Source: Bacteroidota bacterium
GTDB taxonomy: Bacteria > Bacteroidota > Bacteroidia > J057 > JAJTIE01
DNA length: 55,757 bases
Direction: 5' to 3'
NCBI GenBank assembly: GCA_021300195.1
Contig: JAJTIE010000039.1
Coordinates: 1 to 55,757 of the forward strand
Part shown: positions 9,771 to 18,128 of the stretch, one piece after another
Layout of the letters: each line of letters begins with the position of its first letter
Position numbering within the stretch: position 1 is the stretch's first letter
The notes under the pieces: generated by a model
Seen by the model: the letters and a program-made list of their open reading frames with translations, nothing else
Database searches by the model: none
What the model was told of the DNA's origin: nothing
Made by a program: the position numbers and the translations under genes

Positions 9771-9812
9771 AAACGGGAGTCGTTGCTTGCCAGCGAGTCC
9801 CGTTTTAATTTT
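9771..9812 (+). terminator. Rho-independent terminator after rplY
   Basis: The outer stem AAACGGGA (9771-9778) pairs with TCCCGTTT (9798-9805), and the inner stem TCGTT/AGCGA closes a 7-base loop, with one G-G mismatch between the two. A T-rich tail follows. It lies 24 bases after the rplY stop and argues against starting the next gene at the TTG at 9783. Confidence 0.8.
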
Positions 9813-9821
9813 CACCCACGT

Positions 9822-10586
9822 ATGCAGGACTGGGTTACACGCTTTTTTCGCAGGTACCTCATCGGGTTCGACTTTCGGTACATCTCCATCCTGGTGGCGA
9901 TGTTTCTTGTCACCCTCTTTCTGTGGGATACGGTTATTATCCATCCCTTCAAGGTGTTTGTGGTGATGGTACATGAGCTAAGCCATGGCGTGGCGGCCCT
10001 GGCTACGGGTGGGGGCATCTCACACATCGAGATTGAACCCTCGCTTGGCGGGGTGTGCTACACCTATGGGGGCATCTGGTGGATCATCCTGTCGGCGGGC
10101 TACACCGGTAGCATGCTGGTGGGTGCCCTGCTGCTACTGCTAGCCAGCAAGACCAGACTGGATAAGCCTATTTCCATTGTGCTAGGTTCTATTCTGCTAT
10201 GGCTCACTATACGCTATGTGGCCAATGACTACGGCCAGGTGTTCGGTTTTCTGGGCGGCAGTGGGCTCATCCTGCTGGGTATCTGGGGGAGCATGGTGCT
10301 CAATGAACTATTGCTGCAGTACGTAGGCCTTACCAGTATGCTCTATGCTGTCATTGATGTGTACGACGATACCATCGCCCGCCGGTTTGACACTTCAGAT
10401 GCGGGGCTCTTTGCGGATCTTACTGGCCTGAGCAGCACATTCTGGGGCGCTGTGTGGATGCTGTTTTCCATCCTGATCGGGGGCTTTATTCTTTGGCGTA
10501 CGGTGCGTACGGCACCATCCCGGCATCCTGGCAATCTGCCAAGGCCTCAGGCATCCGGCACGGCCACTACCGGCACGGCCACTTAG
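9822..10586 (+). CDS. M50B-type membrane metalloprotease-like protein
   Basis: This is a multi-pass membrane protein with a zinc-protease HExxH motif (VVMVHELSHGVAAL, about residue 50) inside a hydrophobic segment, as in the peptidase_M50B family. Further membrane segments lie at about 17-40, 87-110, 122-140, 152-180 and 215-240, with an Asp-containing DVYDDTIARRF between the last two. The C-terminus is a Thr/Gly/Ala-rich tail. The ATG at 9822 is chosen because the upstream TTG lies inside the rplY terminator. Substrate and role are unknown. Confidence 0.8.
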   Translation: MQDWVTRFFRRYLIGFDFRYISILVAMFLVTLFLWDTVIIHPFKVFVVMVHELSHGVAALATGGGISHIEIEPSLGGVCYTYGGIWWIILSAGYTGSMLVGALLLLLASKTRLDKPISIVLGSILLWLTIRYVANDYGQVFGFLGGSGLILLGIWGSMVLNELLLQYVGLTSMLYAVIDVYDDTIARRFDTSDAGLFADLTGLSSTFWGAVWMLFSILIGGFILWRTVRTAPSRHPGNLPRPQASGTATTGTAT

Positions 10587-10621
10587 GCGCAGGCAATACC
10601 CTCCATCGCCGATACGGCAGC

Positions 10622-10945
10622 CTAGGAAGCGCTTCCGGCCACCTCTTCTACAAAGCGCTCTATCCGATTGCGCGTTAGTGGCTCCAGCCGGTTTTCTACC
10701 AGCTTCAGGCTACCACTGCCTACCCCCTCCAGGCGGAAAAGCACCTGCTGATCTTCCATCACGCATAGCCGCAGCTGTTCCCCCTCCAGGGCCAGCTCCA
10801 GGGCCCAGCCATAGCCGTCTGCCCAGCGGGTTTGGTGTGCCGCTGTTGTCGCCTCCAGTTCCTCGCCCCGCAGGCGCGCTATCATTTCGGGCAGCTCGGC
10901 TTGCAGCCGTTCATACAGTTCGTGTGCTTCCATTTCTTCTACCAT
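10622..10945 (-). CDS. Hypothetical protein, acidic, about 107 residues
   Basis: I do not recognise the family. The first 30 residues are charged and helical (VEEMEAHELYERLQAELPEM), and the middle looks like a small beta sheet (GWALELALEGEQLRLCVMEDQQVLFRLEG). There is no signal peptide or membrane segment. The ATG at 10945 is preferred to one at 10984 because a weak -7-like TACCTTAC lies 7 bases upstream of it. It converges with the M50 gene and precedes the tRNA-His locus. It could be a conserved small cytoplasmic protein of Bacteroidota. Confidence 0.5.
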   Translation of the reverse strand: MVEEMEAHELYERLQAELPEMIARLRGEELEATTAAHQTRWADGYGWALELALEGEQLRLCVMEDQQVLFRLEGVGSGSLKLVENRLEPLTRNRIERFVEEVAGSAS

Positions 10946-11083
10946 TCTGGCCGTAAGGTAGCATGTATGGGCGGAAACATGCACTGACGAAAGTCATCTT
11001 TTGCCCGCAGGCTGCCGGAAGCGGGGTGGGGGAGTGCAAGTTGTCTTTGCCCGTTTCGGGCAGGATGCGCCGCGCGTGGCATT

Positions 11084-11105
11084 AAAAAAGGGCCGAGTAG
11101 GCTCT
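11084..11105 (-). terminator. Probable terminator after tRNA-His
   Basis: Read on the minus strand, AGAGCC-TACTC-GGCCCT forms a short stem with one A-C mismatch, followed by TTTTTT. It starts about 14 bases beyond the tRNA 3' end. Confidence 0.5.
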
Positions 11106-11118
11106 TGTTTCAATATCG

Positions 11119-11193
11119 GGAGGAAGACGGGGTTCGAACCCGCGACCTTTGGAACCACAATCCAACGCTCTAACCAACTGAGCTACATCCTCC
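11119..11193 (-). tRNA. tRNA-His (anticodon GTG)
   Basis: The minus strand reads GGAGGATGTAGCTCAG at the 5' end. The anticodon stem TTGGA/TCCAA encloses TTGTGGT, so the anticodon is GTG. The extra 5' G (-1) faces C73, the identity pair of tRNA-His, and the 3' CCA is not encoded. In this alignment the acceptor stem has a T-T mismatch at pair 6-67. The T arm GCGGG-TTCGAAC-CCCGT is otherwise regular. Confidence 0.93.
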
Positions 11194-11286
11194 ATGTTCC
11201 CAATCCTGCCAAGCACGCTTGGGGAGGGCAAAGATACACATCTTTGGCTTCAGCGTAAGGGGGAGCTGCGGAAAAAAGTACAAAAA

Positions 11287-12078
11287 TCAGTTGTCTTTTT
11301 TCAGCTGTTCGGCCACGGCCCGCAGCTTTTCTACGGCAGCCCGTCCTTTCTGCCCCAGTTCCAGGCTATAGTCATTTACATACAGGGCTATATGCTGCAG
11401 CATCACGGTCTCCTCCATCTCTTGCGCGTGGGCGCGTACATAGGGTAGCACAGCCTCGGGCTGCTGCCGGGCATAGGCAATGCTCGCCCGGATCAGTCTG
11501 GCCAGGTCGGCCCGCACGTCTGGCCGCAGGCTTTCCCGGGCCACAATGCCCCCCAGGGGGATGGGCAGCTGTGTCTGCTGCTCCCAATAGCTACCCAGGT
11601 CGGCTAGCTGTAGTAGCCCATACTGCGGATAGGTGAAGCGGCTTTCGTGGATGATAAGACCTGCATCGTACTCGCCAGCCGCCACGGCTGGCATAATCTC
11701 GCTAAACAGCCGCACGGTCTTGTGCCGGGCCTGGGGTGCGTAGAATGCCAGCAGCAGGTTGGCTGTCGTATCGGCGCCTGGTATGGCAATATGGGCCTGC
11801 GCCAGGTCCTGGATGGGCTGGCGCGCCACTAGCAGTGGGCCTACCCCCTGGCCCAGTGCCGCCCCGCTGTCTAGTAGGCTCCAGCCCTGTAGCTGCGTGT
11901 AGGCGTAGAAGGATACCTTGCATACATCGGCCTGCTGCTGCCGGGCCAGGCTATTCAGGTCCTTGATGTCTTCCAGCACCACCTCAAAGTCGTAGGCGTG
12001 GGGGATAAGCCCCAGCACCAGTGCGCCAAACATGAAGGTGTCGTTGGGGCAGGGGCTATAGGCCAGCTTCAGCTTCAT
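11287..12078 (-). CDS. mqnD: 1,4-dihydroxy-6-naphthoate synthase MqnD
   Basis: MqnD cleaves cyclic de-hypoxanthine futalosine to 1,4-dihydroxy-6-naphthoate in the futalosine route to menaquinone. The start MKLKLAYSPCPNDTFMFGAL carries the family's SPCPNDTF motif; DVCKVSFYAY and GVGPLLVAR follow in a periplasmic-binding-protein-like fold. From the ATG at 12078 the protein is 263 residues; longer readings add unrelated residues within mqnB. It overlaps the mqnB 3' end by 23 bases on the same strand, so the two are translationally coupled. Confidence 0.93.
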   Translation of the reverse strand: MKLKLAYSPCPNDTFMFGALVLGLIPHAYDFEVVLEDIKDLNSLARQQQADVCKVSFYAYTQLQGWSLLDSGAALGQGVGPLLVARQPIQDLAQAHIAIPGADTTANLLLAFYAPQARHKTVRLFSEIMPAVAAGEYDAGLIIHESRFTYPQYGLLQLADLGSYWEQQTQLPIPLGGIVARESLRPDVRADLARLIRASIAYARQQPEAVLPYVRAHAQEMEETVMLQHIALYVNDYSLELGQKGRAAVEKLRAVAEQLKKDN

Positions 12079-12760
12079 CTGCCAGTAACATGAGGTGTGC
12101 AAAAATGAATTCCTCCAGCTTCTTGATAGCCAGGGGTATTTCCCACTTGTTTCGGTCTCGGCCCGCCACAGCATTGCTCACAGCACGGAAGGCATAGAAG
12201 CGCAAGCGGTGCTCCAGGCAGAGCTGGAAGAATGCGGCAGACTCCATTGTTTCCACCTCGGGCTGCCAGCGCTGCTGGCGTTGGGCAATCAGTGCTGCAT
12301 CTCCGGCTACGGTGTTGGCTGTCAGGCCCCGCACCTTGGGCACAGGCAGGCGGCTGGGCCGGGGGTTTACCAGCTGGTTGTAGTAGGGGCTACCGCCCAG
12401 GGTGCCCAGCGGAAAACCCAGCTGCCCCAGGTCGAGAAACCTGCCTGCTGCGTCTGTGGCACCCAGGTCTCCATACAGCTCTTCGGCTATCTCCACCACC
12501 GTGCCGGGGGCGTGCCCCACATAGCTGCCACATATGCCCAGGTTGATGGCCAGGTGGTAGGGCCTGCGGGCCAGCAGCTGGGCCAGGTGGGCAGCGGTAT
12601 TCACCATCCCGATGCCTGTAACCAGCAGGCTTAGCGCATGCCCACCCAGCTCTCCCTCGCGGCAGGCAGCATCCTCCGCTTGTGCGCCCAGGCCCAGCCG
12701 ATCGGCCAGGCCTGCTGCCTCGCCCGCTGTGGCGGCTACCAGCAGGATGTTTAGTTTCAT
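12056..12760 (-). CDS. mqnB: Futalosine hydrolase MqnB
   Basis: MqnB removes hypoxanthine from futalosine, in a nucleoside phosphorylase-like fold. Visible features are the opening MKLNILLVAATAGE, the glycine motif VTGIGMVNTAAHLAQ, NLGICGSY, and ETMESAAFF, which holds the conserved Met-Glu that binds the ribose. The ATG at 12760 gives 234 residues, a normal size. It heads an mqnB-mqnD pair and is divergent from the glycosyltransferase gene across 25 bases. MqnA, MqnC and MqnE are not in this window. Confidence 0.93.
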   Translation of the reverse strand: MKLNILLVAATAGEAAGLADRLGLGAQAEDAACREGELGGHALSLLVTGIGMVNTAAHLAQLLARRPYHLAINLGICGSYVGHAPGTVVEIAEELYGDLGATDAAGRFLDLGQLGFPLGTLGGSPYYNQLVNPRPSRLPVPKVRGLTANTVAGDAALIAQRQQRWQPEVETMESAAFFQLCLEHRLRFYAFRAVSNAVAGRDRNKWEIPLAIKKLEEFIFAHLMLLADEAEAGL

Positions 12761-12785
12761 AGCTGCAAAATGCAGATTTTTACGC

Positions 12786-13997
12786 ATGCACATTGCGCTA
12801 CTGTCTATCCCCGGAAACTTTCACTGCCAGAAGTGGGCTCATGCCCTGCAGCAGGCAGGTGCGCGTGTGAGCATCTATAGCCTGGAGGCGGCCCAGGTGC
12901 CGGGGCTTCGTAGCGTACACATCCGCCCGGCCTATAGCTGGCGCGGGCGCTACCGCTTTCCCAGCTATGGGCATTCGGCCCGCCGCCTGCGTGCCGCGCT
13001 GGAGCAGGACCGGGTAGAGCTGGTGCAGGCCCTGCACCTTACCCCCTTCGGCTGGTGGGGGCTGCAGGCTGGCCACAGGCCCCTGGTGGCATCGGCCCTG
13101 GGGGCCGATGTGCTGGAGTATGTGCCCGGTGCACCGGCCCTGGGCTACAATGCCTCGCGCCCTGGGGGGTGGCTGCAGCGGCACAAGCGCGCCTATTATC
13201 GCCGCATTGTGCAGCAGGTGCTGGCCCGGGCCGACCTGCTAACGGCAGACAACCAGCACCTGGCCCGGCAGCTGCAGCAGCACTTTGGTGTAGCTGCGCA
13301 GCGCGTCATGCTGCTGCCCTGGGGGGTGGCCAGCGCCATCCGGAGGCCTGATGCCAGCCTGCTGCCCGCCCTGTATGCCCGGCTAGGCCTGCAGCCCGGC
13401 CACCCGCTCATCCTGGCACCCCGGGGAGCCAATGGGTTTTATCAGGCCGATGTCATCCTGCATGCCTTTGAGCAGATCTTGCAGGGGCCGAGTGGCAGCT
13501 ATGGGCACCAGCTGGTACTGCTCAGTGCTGGCTATGCCGTGGGGGCCGACATACGGCGGCAGGCACACCGCCTTATGCAGCGCTATCCGGCATTCCGCTT
13601 CTACGAGGGGCAGCTGAGTGCGGCAGAGATGGGCGCACTCTGGAGCCAGACCACCGCCTTTATCAGCGCCCCGCTTTACGACGGCTATTCGGCCACGGTG
13701 GCCGAGGGGCGTACGGTGGGGGCTATCCCCCTTGTGAGTGACCTGCCTGCCTACCGCGAGGAGCTGATACCGGATGAAACCGGCCTTTTTATTGCCCCCT
13801 TTACGCCCAGCCGATTGGCGGCCACGCTGGCCGAGGTGCTGGCCCGCACCCAGGATGGCCCAGCGGCCTATGCCCGGCTAAGGCAGCGCAACCAGGCCTG
13901 GGCCGAGGAGCATGCAGACATTCTGCCGGGTGCCCGCAGATTCCTGGATAGCTGCCAGCAGCTGGTGGCCGCGCACCAGCGCACAGCACGGCACTAA
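12786..13997 (+). CDS. Glycosyltransferase, GT-B fold (group 1 family)
   Basis: A 403-residue cytoplasmic GT-B transferase. The N-terminal half opens with MHIALLSIPGNFHCQKWAHAL. The C-terminal nucleotide-sugar half (from about residue 205) holds ILAPRGANGFYQADVILHAF, LSAAEMGALW and SAPLYDGYSATVAEG, which corresponds to the EGFG/E-x7-E donor-binding region; DETGLFIAP follows. The ATG at 12786 is used because upstream codons lie within mqnB antisense. It is 17 bases before lptC. The acceptor is unknown; LPS or surface glycan synthesis is only suggested by the neighbour. Confidence 0.85.
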   Translation: MHIALLSIPGNFHCQKWAHALQQAGARVSIYSLEAAQVPGLRSVHIRPAYSWRGRYRFPSYGHSARRLRAALEQDRVELVQALHLTPFGWWGLQAGHRPLVASALGADVLEYVPGAPALGYNASRPGGWLQRHKRAYYRRIVQQVLARADLLTADNQHLARQLQQHFGVAAQRVMLLPWGVASAIRRPDASLLPALYARLGLQPGHPLILAPRGANGFYQADVILHAFEQILQGPSGSYGHQLVLLSAGYAVGADIRRQAHRLMQRYPAFRFYEGQLSAAEMGALWSQTTAFISAPLYDGYSATVAEGRTVGAIPLVSDLPAYREELIPDETGLFIAPFTPSRLAATLAEVLARTQDGPAAYARLRQRNQAWAEEHADILPGARRFLDSCQQLVAAHQRTARH

Positions 13998-14014
13998 TTT
14001 GGTATCTTAGGCCC

Positions 14015-14566
14015 ATGAATAGACTCGGGATGGGCGCAGCGATCTTCTGCCTGATTGCACTGGGCATAGCCTGTGGTGGCAGCAAGGATGTGCCACAGGA
14101 CTTGGCATCGCTGCGCAAGAAGGAGCCCCTGGCCACAGGCTTCAGCCCCGAAATTATGTATTCGGATTCGGCCCGCATCAAGGCCCGCATCAAGGCCCGA
14201 TACATGTATGAAGAGCTGGATGCGCAAAACCAGCCCATCTACCGGGCGCAGACCAGTGTGCACATGATCTTCTACAACCGGCAGGGTGCCCAGGAGGCTA
14301 GCCTGACCAGCGACCGGGCCATCCTGTACCAGCAGGAGAACAAAATGGAAGCTTTTGACGAAGTGGTGGTAACAACGGCAAACGGGGACATCCTGGAGAC
14401 CGAGCACCTGGTGTACCTGGCCAACCAGCAGCGGGTGTATACCAACCAGTTTGTAAAAATTACCCGCCCGGGCGAGATTATCCTGGCGGATAGCATGGAG
14501 AGCACCAACAATATGCAGAACTACCGCATCTTCAAGATTCGGGGTATTATCCGGCTGAAGGAGTAG
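14015..14566 (+). CDS. lptC: LPS export protein LptC
   Basis: LptC is the membrane-anchored periplasmic bridge piece that passes LPS from LptB2FG to LptA. A hydrophobic N-terminus ends in a possible but non-ideal lipobox (ALGIAC at about 15-20). The Bacteroidota LptC pattern follows: PEIMYSDSARIKARI, GAQEASLTSDRAIL, NGDILETEHLVY and the final YRIFKIRG. Bases 14172-14195 are a 12-base tandem repeat that duplicates the RIKA unit in frame. TATCTTAG, one base off the -7 consensus, lies 4 bases before the ATG. Confidence 0.88.
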   Translation: MNRLGMGAAIFCLIALGIACGGSKDVPQDLASLRKKEPLATGFSPEIMYSDSARIKARIKARYMYEELDAQNQPIYRAQTSVHMIFYNRQGAQEASLTSDRAILYQQENKMEAFDEVVVTTANGDILETEHLVYLANQQRVYTNQFVKITRPGEIILADSMESTNNMQNYRIFKIRGIIRLKE

Positions 14567-14583
14567 CCGGTGGGCAGGGGGCC

Positions 14584-14615
14584 AAAAAAGAAAGGGCGGC
14601 CTACCAGGCCGCCCT
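14584..14615 (-). terminator. Strong terminator of the phage-like module
   Basis: AGGGCGGCC (14593-14601) and GGCCGCCCT (14607-14615) form a perfect 9-bp stem around a 5-base loop. On the minus strand it is followed by TTCTTTTTTGG. It ends the leftward operon 30 bases after the portal gene. There is no T-run on the plus side, so it does not serve lptC in the classical way. Confidence 0.88.
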
Positions 14616-14645
14616 GGGGTGTTCAGGTGTTTGCGGGGCATGGGC

Positions 14646-15857
14646 CTAGGCCTGCTCGGCCTCGCTGGCCGGTAGCCCGGCAGCTAGCAGGGGCAGGCCG
14701 AAGCGATGGGACAGATACTGGGGGTCTATGGGGTAGCGTTCGGCCAGTTTCAGCAGGTCGGCAGGGCTCAGCTGCTCATAGCGGCTGAAACGGAACTGTA
14801 GCCGGGCCAAGGGAGCCCCCAGCTGGCTGAGCCGGGGCAGCAGCTCGCTGTTCAGCACCCGCTCTACAAAGCGCAGGTCTGCCTGCACCAGCTGCTCCTG
14901 CATGGCCAGGTGCACCTCGGCCTGAGACCGGCTGCTGCCGCTATCGGTGGTCATGGTTTGGCCCAGTATCAGCTTGCTCAGTTCGGTATTACAGCGCTCC
15001 ACCAGTTTGTCATACACGGGGCTGCCATCGCTGCGGGCACTTTCTACAAAGTCCAGTTCCTCCTGCTTGTCCATCACAATGTGGTAGGCAGCCCGCATAT
15101 CGCTCAGCATATCGCTCAGGGCCTGTTTTCGGTCGGGGTCCAGGGCCTCCGTTTTGGCTATGGCCACCGGCATGCCGAATAGTTGGCAGTATTCGGCCCA
15201 AAACTTGGTGGCAGCCCGTTTCCACAGCACGTGCGGGGCGGCCTTGTACAGCAGCCCCAGGTCTTCCGGCTGGCCTACCTCTATCAGCTGCGTTTGCCAC
15301 TGCTCCACGCCCCGGTAGGGTATTTGCCTGCCTGCCAGGTGGCCATCGGCCAGCAGGTTGCCAGATATAGGCTCCACATACTGCATCGGAAATTTATACA
15401 CCCCGCTTAGTTTCCCCTGTTCCAGCGGGCCTAGCTCTATCAGCACATGGCCCTCCAGTCGGCTCTCCAGTATGGCGCGGATTGCATCCTCCAGCCAGGG
15501 CTGGTTCAGCCATTTTTTGGCCAGTGCATCCTCGCGCCCCCGGCTACTCAGCAGGCTGAAGTCTTGCGCCAGCACAGCCTCCTGCCGGTTTCGGATCAGG
15601 GCCGAGAGGTGGGCATCCAGACGTATCTCCTGGTATACCCGTGCCAGCTCTCGCCGCTGGGGGTGTTCTCGGCTTTCGGCATGCCGCAGGGCGCTTCGCC
15701 AGCTGCCTATGTCCTCGTTCATGCGGTGCAGGGTTCGCTGCATCAGCTGCTGGTGCAGCGGGCTGCTGCCACGGTAGGCAGCGTGTATGGGTGTGGGCGG
15801 GGTGGGGGCCTGGCTACTACGCAGCCGGCCACGCAGGGCATCTATCAGCTTGGGCAT
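14646..15857 (-). CDS. Mu gp29-like portal protein (DUF935)
   Basis: The protein matches the DUF935 family, the portal of Mu-type phages that forms the DNA entry ring of the head. The N-terminal segment ARVYQEIRLDAHLSALIRNR is the typical early motif; EGHVLIELG, KFPMQYVEP and ATKFWAEYCQLFGMP (the WAxFxExFGxP-like signature) follow, then LSKLILGQTMTTDSGSSRSQAEVH, a well-conserved loop. At 403 residues it is shorter than Mu gp29 (about 510), mainly at the C-terminus. It is the last gene of the module and is followed by a strong terminator. Codon use looks like that of the host neighbours. Confidence 0.85.
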   Translation of the reverse strand: MPKLIDALRGRLRSSQAPTPPTPIHAAYRGSSPLHQQLMQRTLHRMNEDIGSWRSALRHAESREHPQRRELARVYQEIRLDAHLSALIRNRQEAVLAQDFSLLSSRGREDALAKKWLNQPWLEDAIRAILESRLEGHVLIELGPLEQGKLSGVYKFPMQYVEPISGNLLADGHLAGRQIPYRGVEQWQTQLIEVGQPEDLGLLYKAAPHVLWKRAATKFWAEYCQLFGMPVAIAKTEALDPDRKQALSDMLSDMRAAYHIVMDKQEELDFVESARSDGSPVYDKLVERCNTELSKLILGQTMTTDSGSSRSQAEVHLAMQEQLVQADLRFVERVLNSELLPRLSQLGAPLARLQFRFSRYEQLSPADLLKLAERYPIDPQYLSHRFGLPLLAAGLPASEAEQA

Positions 15858-15911
15858 AAGGCTATGGGGGGGAAAGTGGTTGGAAAAAAATCGAGTGGTT
15901 CGGGGTGGGGG

Positions 15912-16334
15912 CTAAAATGCGCTCAGGTCTTCCTTGGGCAGGCCCCCGTAGCGGATGTCGGTTTCGGGCTGTTCGGCATTGCGTATACGGGCTGGCAGGT
16001 CTGCACTGCGCTCGCCATTCACCACGGCACGCACCCAGTCTGTAGCCTGGCGGTAGCGCTGCTGCCGTAGGTCGGGTATGCTGTGCGGGTTTACACGTGC
16101 AAAGAGGTGATACAGCAGCGTATCGGCCACGGCCTGCACCACCATGGCATGGCGGAGGATACCAGCTTGGCCAAAAATGACATCCGTATCATACAGTCCA
16201 TCCAGGTAGCTGCGCACCTCGGCCAGGGCTGCCCGCTCGGCCTCGTCCAGCAGGGTGGCATCTCCGCCGGTTATCTGTAGCAGCAGTTCCGGCTTCAGCA
16301 GCCGGTTCAGGTCAGTTTGGGTCAAAAAAATCAT
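15912..16334 (-). CDS. Mu gp36-like protein (DUF1320)
   Basis: The 140-residue protein fits DUF1320, relatives of Mu gp36, a head-tail connector-region protein. It opens FLTQTDLNRLLKPELLLQIT, followed by AALAEVRSYLDGLYD and a closing RNAEQPETDIRYGG, a typical end. In Mu the gp36 gene lies several genes after the portal and capsid genes; here it sits between terminase and portal, so order is rearranged or intervening genes were lost. About 36 bases separate it from the terminase stop and 54 from the portal start. Confidence 0.78.
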   Translation of the reverse strand: MIFLTQTDLNRLLKPELLLQITGGDATLLDEAERAALAEVRSYLDGLYDTDVIFGQAGILRHAMVVQAVADTLLYHLFARVNPHSIPDLRQQRYRQATDWVRAVVNGERSADLPARIRNAEQPETDIRYGGLPKEDLSAF

Positions 16335-16370
16335 GTTGTGGGGGAAATGAGTGTGATTGAAGGACGGTTG

Positions 16371-17837
16371 TTAGAAATCTTGTTTGGGCCGGACCCGGTA
16401 CACCGGCCCCGGGGTCTGCTGGTTCTGCTTCATTAGCAGTGCCAGGGCACCCTCCAGGGCATCGGGTCCGTCGTCGTGCGCGCGGCTGCCCGCCTCCAGG
16501 GCCATCAGCTGTGCCAGCAGGGTTTGGGTATCCGGGTCTTGTTGCAGGCCCGCTGCCCAGTACACCAGTCCCTGCTCAAAGAGTGTGGCCATGCGGCCAA
16601 TGCGGGTTAGCTTAGGCTCCTTCTTCCTATTGTCGGCCAGTATGGGTAGGGGGCTACCTGCCTCCAGGCCTTGGGTGTAGAAGGGCTGCAGGAGTGTTTT
16701 CTGGTGGAAGTTTGCCTCCATATACCAGCGGGTAATGGGCAGCTCGGCCTGGCGGCTGTAGCACCAGTGCACCAGCTCCTCCATGCGGCACTGGCGGCAG
16801 AAGCAGGCGAGCACCCAGTAGCGCTGCTGGTGTGCACACAGCACTACTGCGGCCTTGTAGTCGCCGGTCTCGGTCCAGCTGGGGTCTATGTAGGCCAGTG
16901 CGGGGCCGGGGCTGTACAGGGCCTCGTAGCGGATGTGCTCGGCCCGAAAGAGCGTGCCGGTGGCCACCGGGTTGTTGAAGTACTCCTGCTGGCTGCTGCG
17001 GTATCCCAGCCGGCGGATCATCAGCTGGATGTCGGCCAGGCTGTACTTGCCCGGCCAGGCCGATTCTCCGGCTTCGTTCAGTATGTTCACCCGCTGCAGG
17101 CAGGCCCCCGCTACCTGTGCCAGTTTTGTGATGATGCTGTGTGGGGCTATCACGTTGTTCAGGGCCAGCAGGCGTGTGGCCCCTGGGCTGCCCGCCATAT
17201 ACAGGCTCTCCATTACCCAGCGGTGGCTCTGCTCCACGCGTTTCGGGTTTCGGCATTCGTGGTCGTCGTCTATGTCATCCAGCCAGATAAAGTCGGGCCG
17301 CTTTCCTTTCAGCTGCTCCCCGCGCGGGTTCTGCCCCTTCCCGTATGCCCGGAAACCCCGGCCTCCCTGTAGGCTGAAGTCGCCCCTACGCCAGTGCCCC
17401 TGCTGCACTTTCAGCCCATAGTCTTCGCACAGCGCCCGGTTCTCCTCCAGTTCTATTTGCAGTTCGCCCATCAGCTTCAGAGCTTTCTCCCGGCTGCTGC
17501 TGGCCAGTAGGCCGAAGCGTAGCTTGCCCAGGCAGAGTAGCCACAGGATGGCCATGCGGGCGGTGCTGGTTTTGCTCAGCCCGCGCGCCCATTGGCACAC
17601 GATGAAGGCTGCTGGATCGGCCAGCAGGCTATGCGCCATCTGTAGCTGGAAAGGGGCCATTTCGGCCGTAGCTATGTGCGGGAAGTAGTGGGCGCAGAAG
17701 CCCGCAAAGTCGGTTTCAAACTGCTGGAGGCGCTTTTTCAGGCCGTGGTTTTGCTGGGTCTGTCGCTGCTTGTCCAGCAGGTTCTGCCGGTAGGCCGCCA
17801 GCTCTTTCTGTATCCGCTGTGCCTGGGCGGTGGTCAT
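16371..17837 (-). CDS. Phage terminase large subunit (Mu gp28-like)
   Basis: This is the ATP-driven DNA-packaging motor with nuclease domain. It has a Walker A-like ARGLSKTST preceded by CQW (about residue 82), a Walker B FIWLDDIDDD, and a coupling segment RLLALNNV. The RNase H-like nuclease has Asp residues in LAYIDPSWTETGDYKA and HDDGPDALEGALALL. All catalytic acids appear present, and the frame is unbroken over 488 residues from the ATG at 17837. It overlaps the upstream small gene by 4 bases (ATGA), so they are coupled. The intact active sites argue against simple decay. Confidence 0.88.
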   Translation of the reverse strand: MTTAQAQRIQKELAAYRQNLLDKQRQTQQNHGLKKRLQQFETDFAGFCAHYFPHIATAEMAPFQLQMAHSLLADPAAFIVCQWARGLSKTSTARMAILWLLCLGKLRFGLLASSSREKALKLMGELQIELEENRALCEDYGLKVQQGHWRRGDFSLQGGRGFRAYGKGQNPRGEQLKGKRPDFIWLDDIDDDHECRNPKRVEQSHRWVMESLYMAGSPGATRLLALNNVIAPHSIITKLAQVAGACLQRVNILNEAGESAWPGKYSLADIQLMIRRLGYRSSQQEYFNNPVATGTLFRAEHIRYEALYSPGPALAYIDPSWTETGDYKAAVVLCAHQQRYWVLACFCRQCRMEELVHWCYSRQAELPITRWYMEANFHQKTLLQPFYTQGLEAGSPLPILADNRKKEPKLTRIGRMATLFEQGLVYWAAGLQQDPDTQTLLAQLMALEAGSRAHDDGPDALEGALALLMKQNQQTPGPVYRVRPKQDF

Positions 17838-18124
17838 GCCAGCTGGATGATCAACCGGTCCAGCGCCTCTTTCAGCTCCAGAGACAGGGATTCGTCTGTC
17901 TGAATAATCTGCGCCATTAGGTGCCTGCACGCATGGCGAATCAGCTCCGGGTGCTGCTGAATATGATCTGTGCGCAGGGCGCAGCGGTGCAGCCGGTCTT
18001 TCATCCGGGTCAGGATGTCCAGCTCTTTGAGTGCAGTTTCCGGCTCGGCCAGGGCTTCAGTCAGGCGCTCGTCCAGGGCAGCCAGCTGCGCCCAGTCGGT
18101 GGTTTGACGGTTGTTTGCTTGCAT
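17834..18124 (-). CDS. Small helical protein upstream of terminase
   Basis: The protein of about 96 residues is predicted all-helical and charged, rich in Leu/Glu/Arg heptads (DERLTEALAEPETALKELD). I do not recognise a family. Its position, coupled by a 4-base overlap to the large terminase, suggests the role of small terminase subunit or Mu gp27-type helper; that is inference from context. The ATG at 18124 is chosen because TTCCTTTG, one base off the -7 consensus, lies 4 bases upstream; an earlier ATG at 18151 would sit upstream of that promoter. Confidence 0.6.
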   Translation of the reverse strand: MQANNRQTTDWAQLAALDERLTEALAEPETALKELDILTRMKDRLHRCALRTDHIQQHPELIRHACRHLMAQIIQTDESLSLELKEALDRLIIQLA

Positions 18125-18128
18125 GCCA

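Noticed and set aside
9783-9821. Upstream TTG start for the M50 protease
   Set aside because: The 13 extra codons run through the rplY terminator hairpin; ATG at 9822 is preferred.
10625-10636. GGAAGCGCTTCC palindrome as an operator
   Set aside because: It lies in the coding 3' end of the small unknown gene, away from any promoter.
11048-11062. TGCCCG-TTT-CGGGCA hairpin as a terminator
   Set aside because: Perfect short stem but no T-run on either strand and no gene end next to it.
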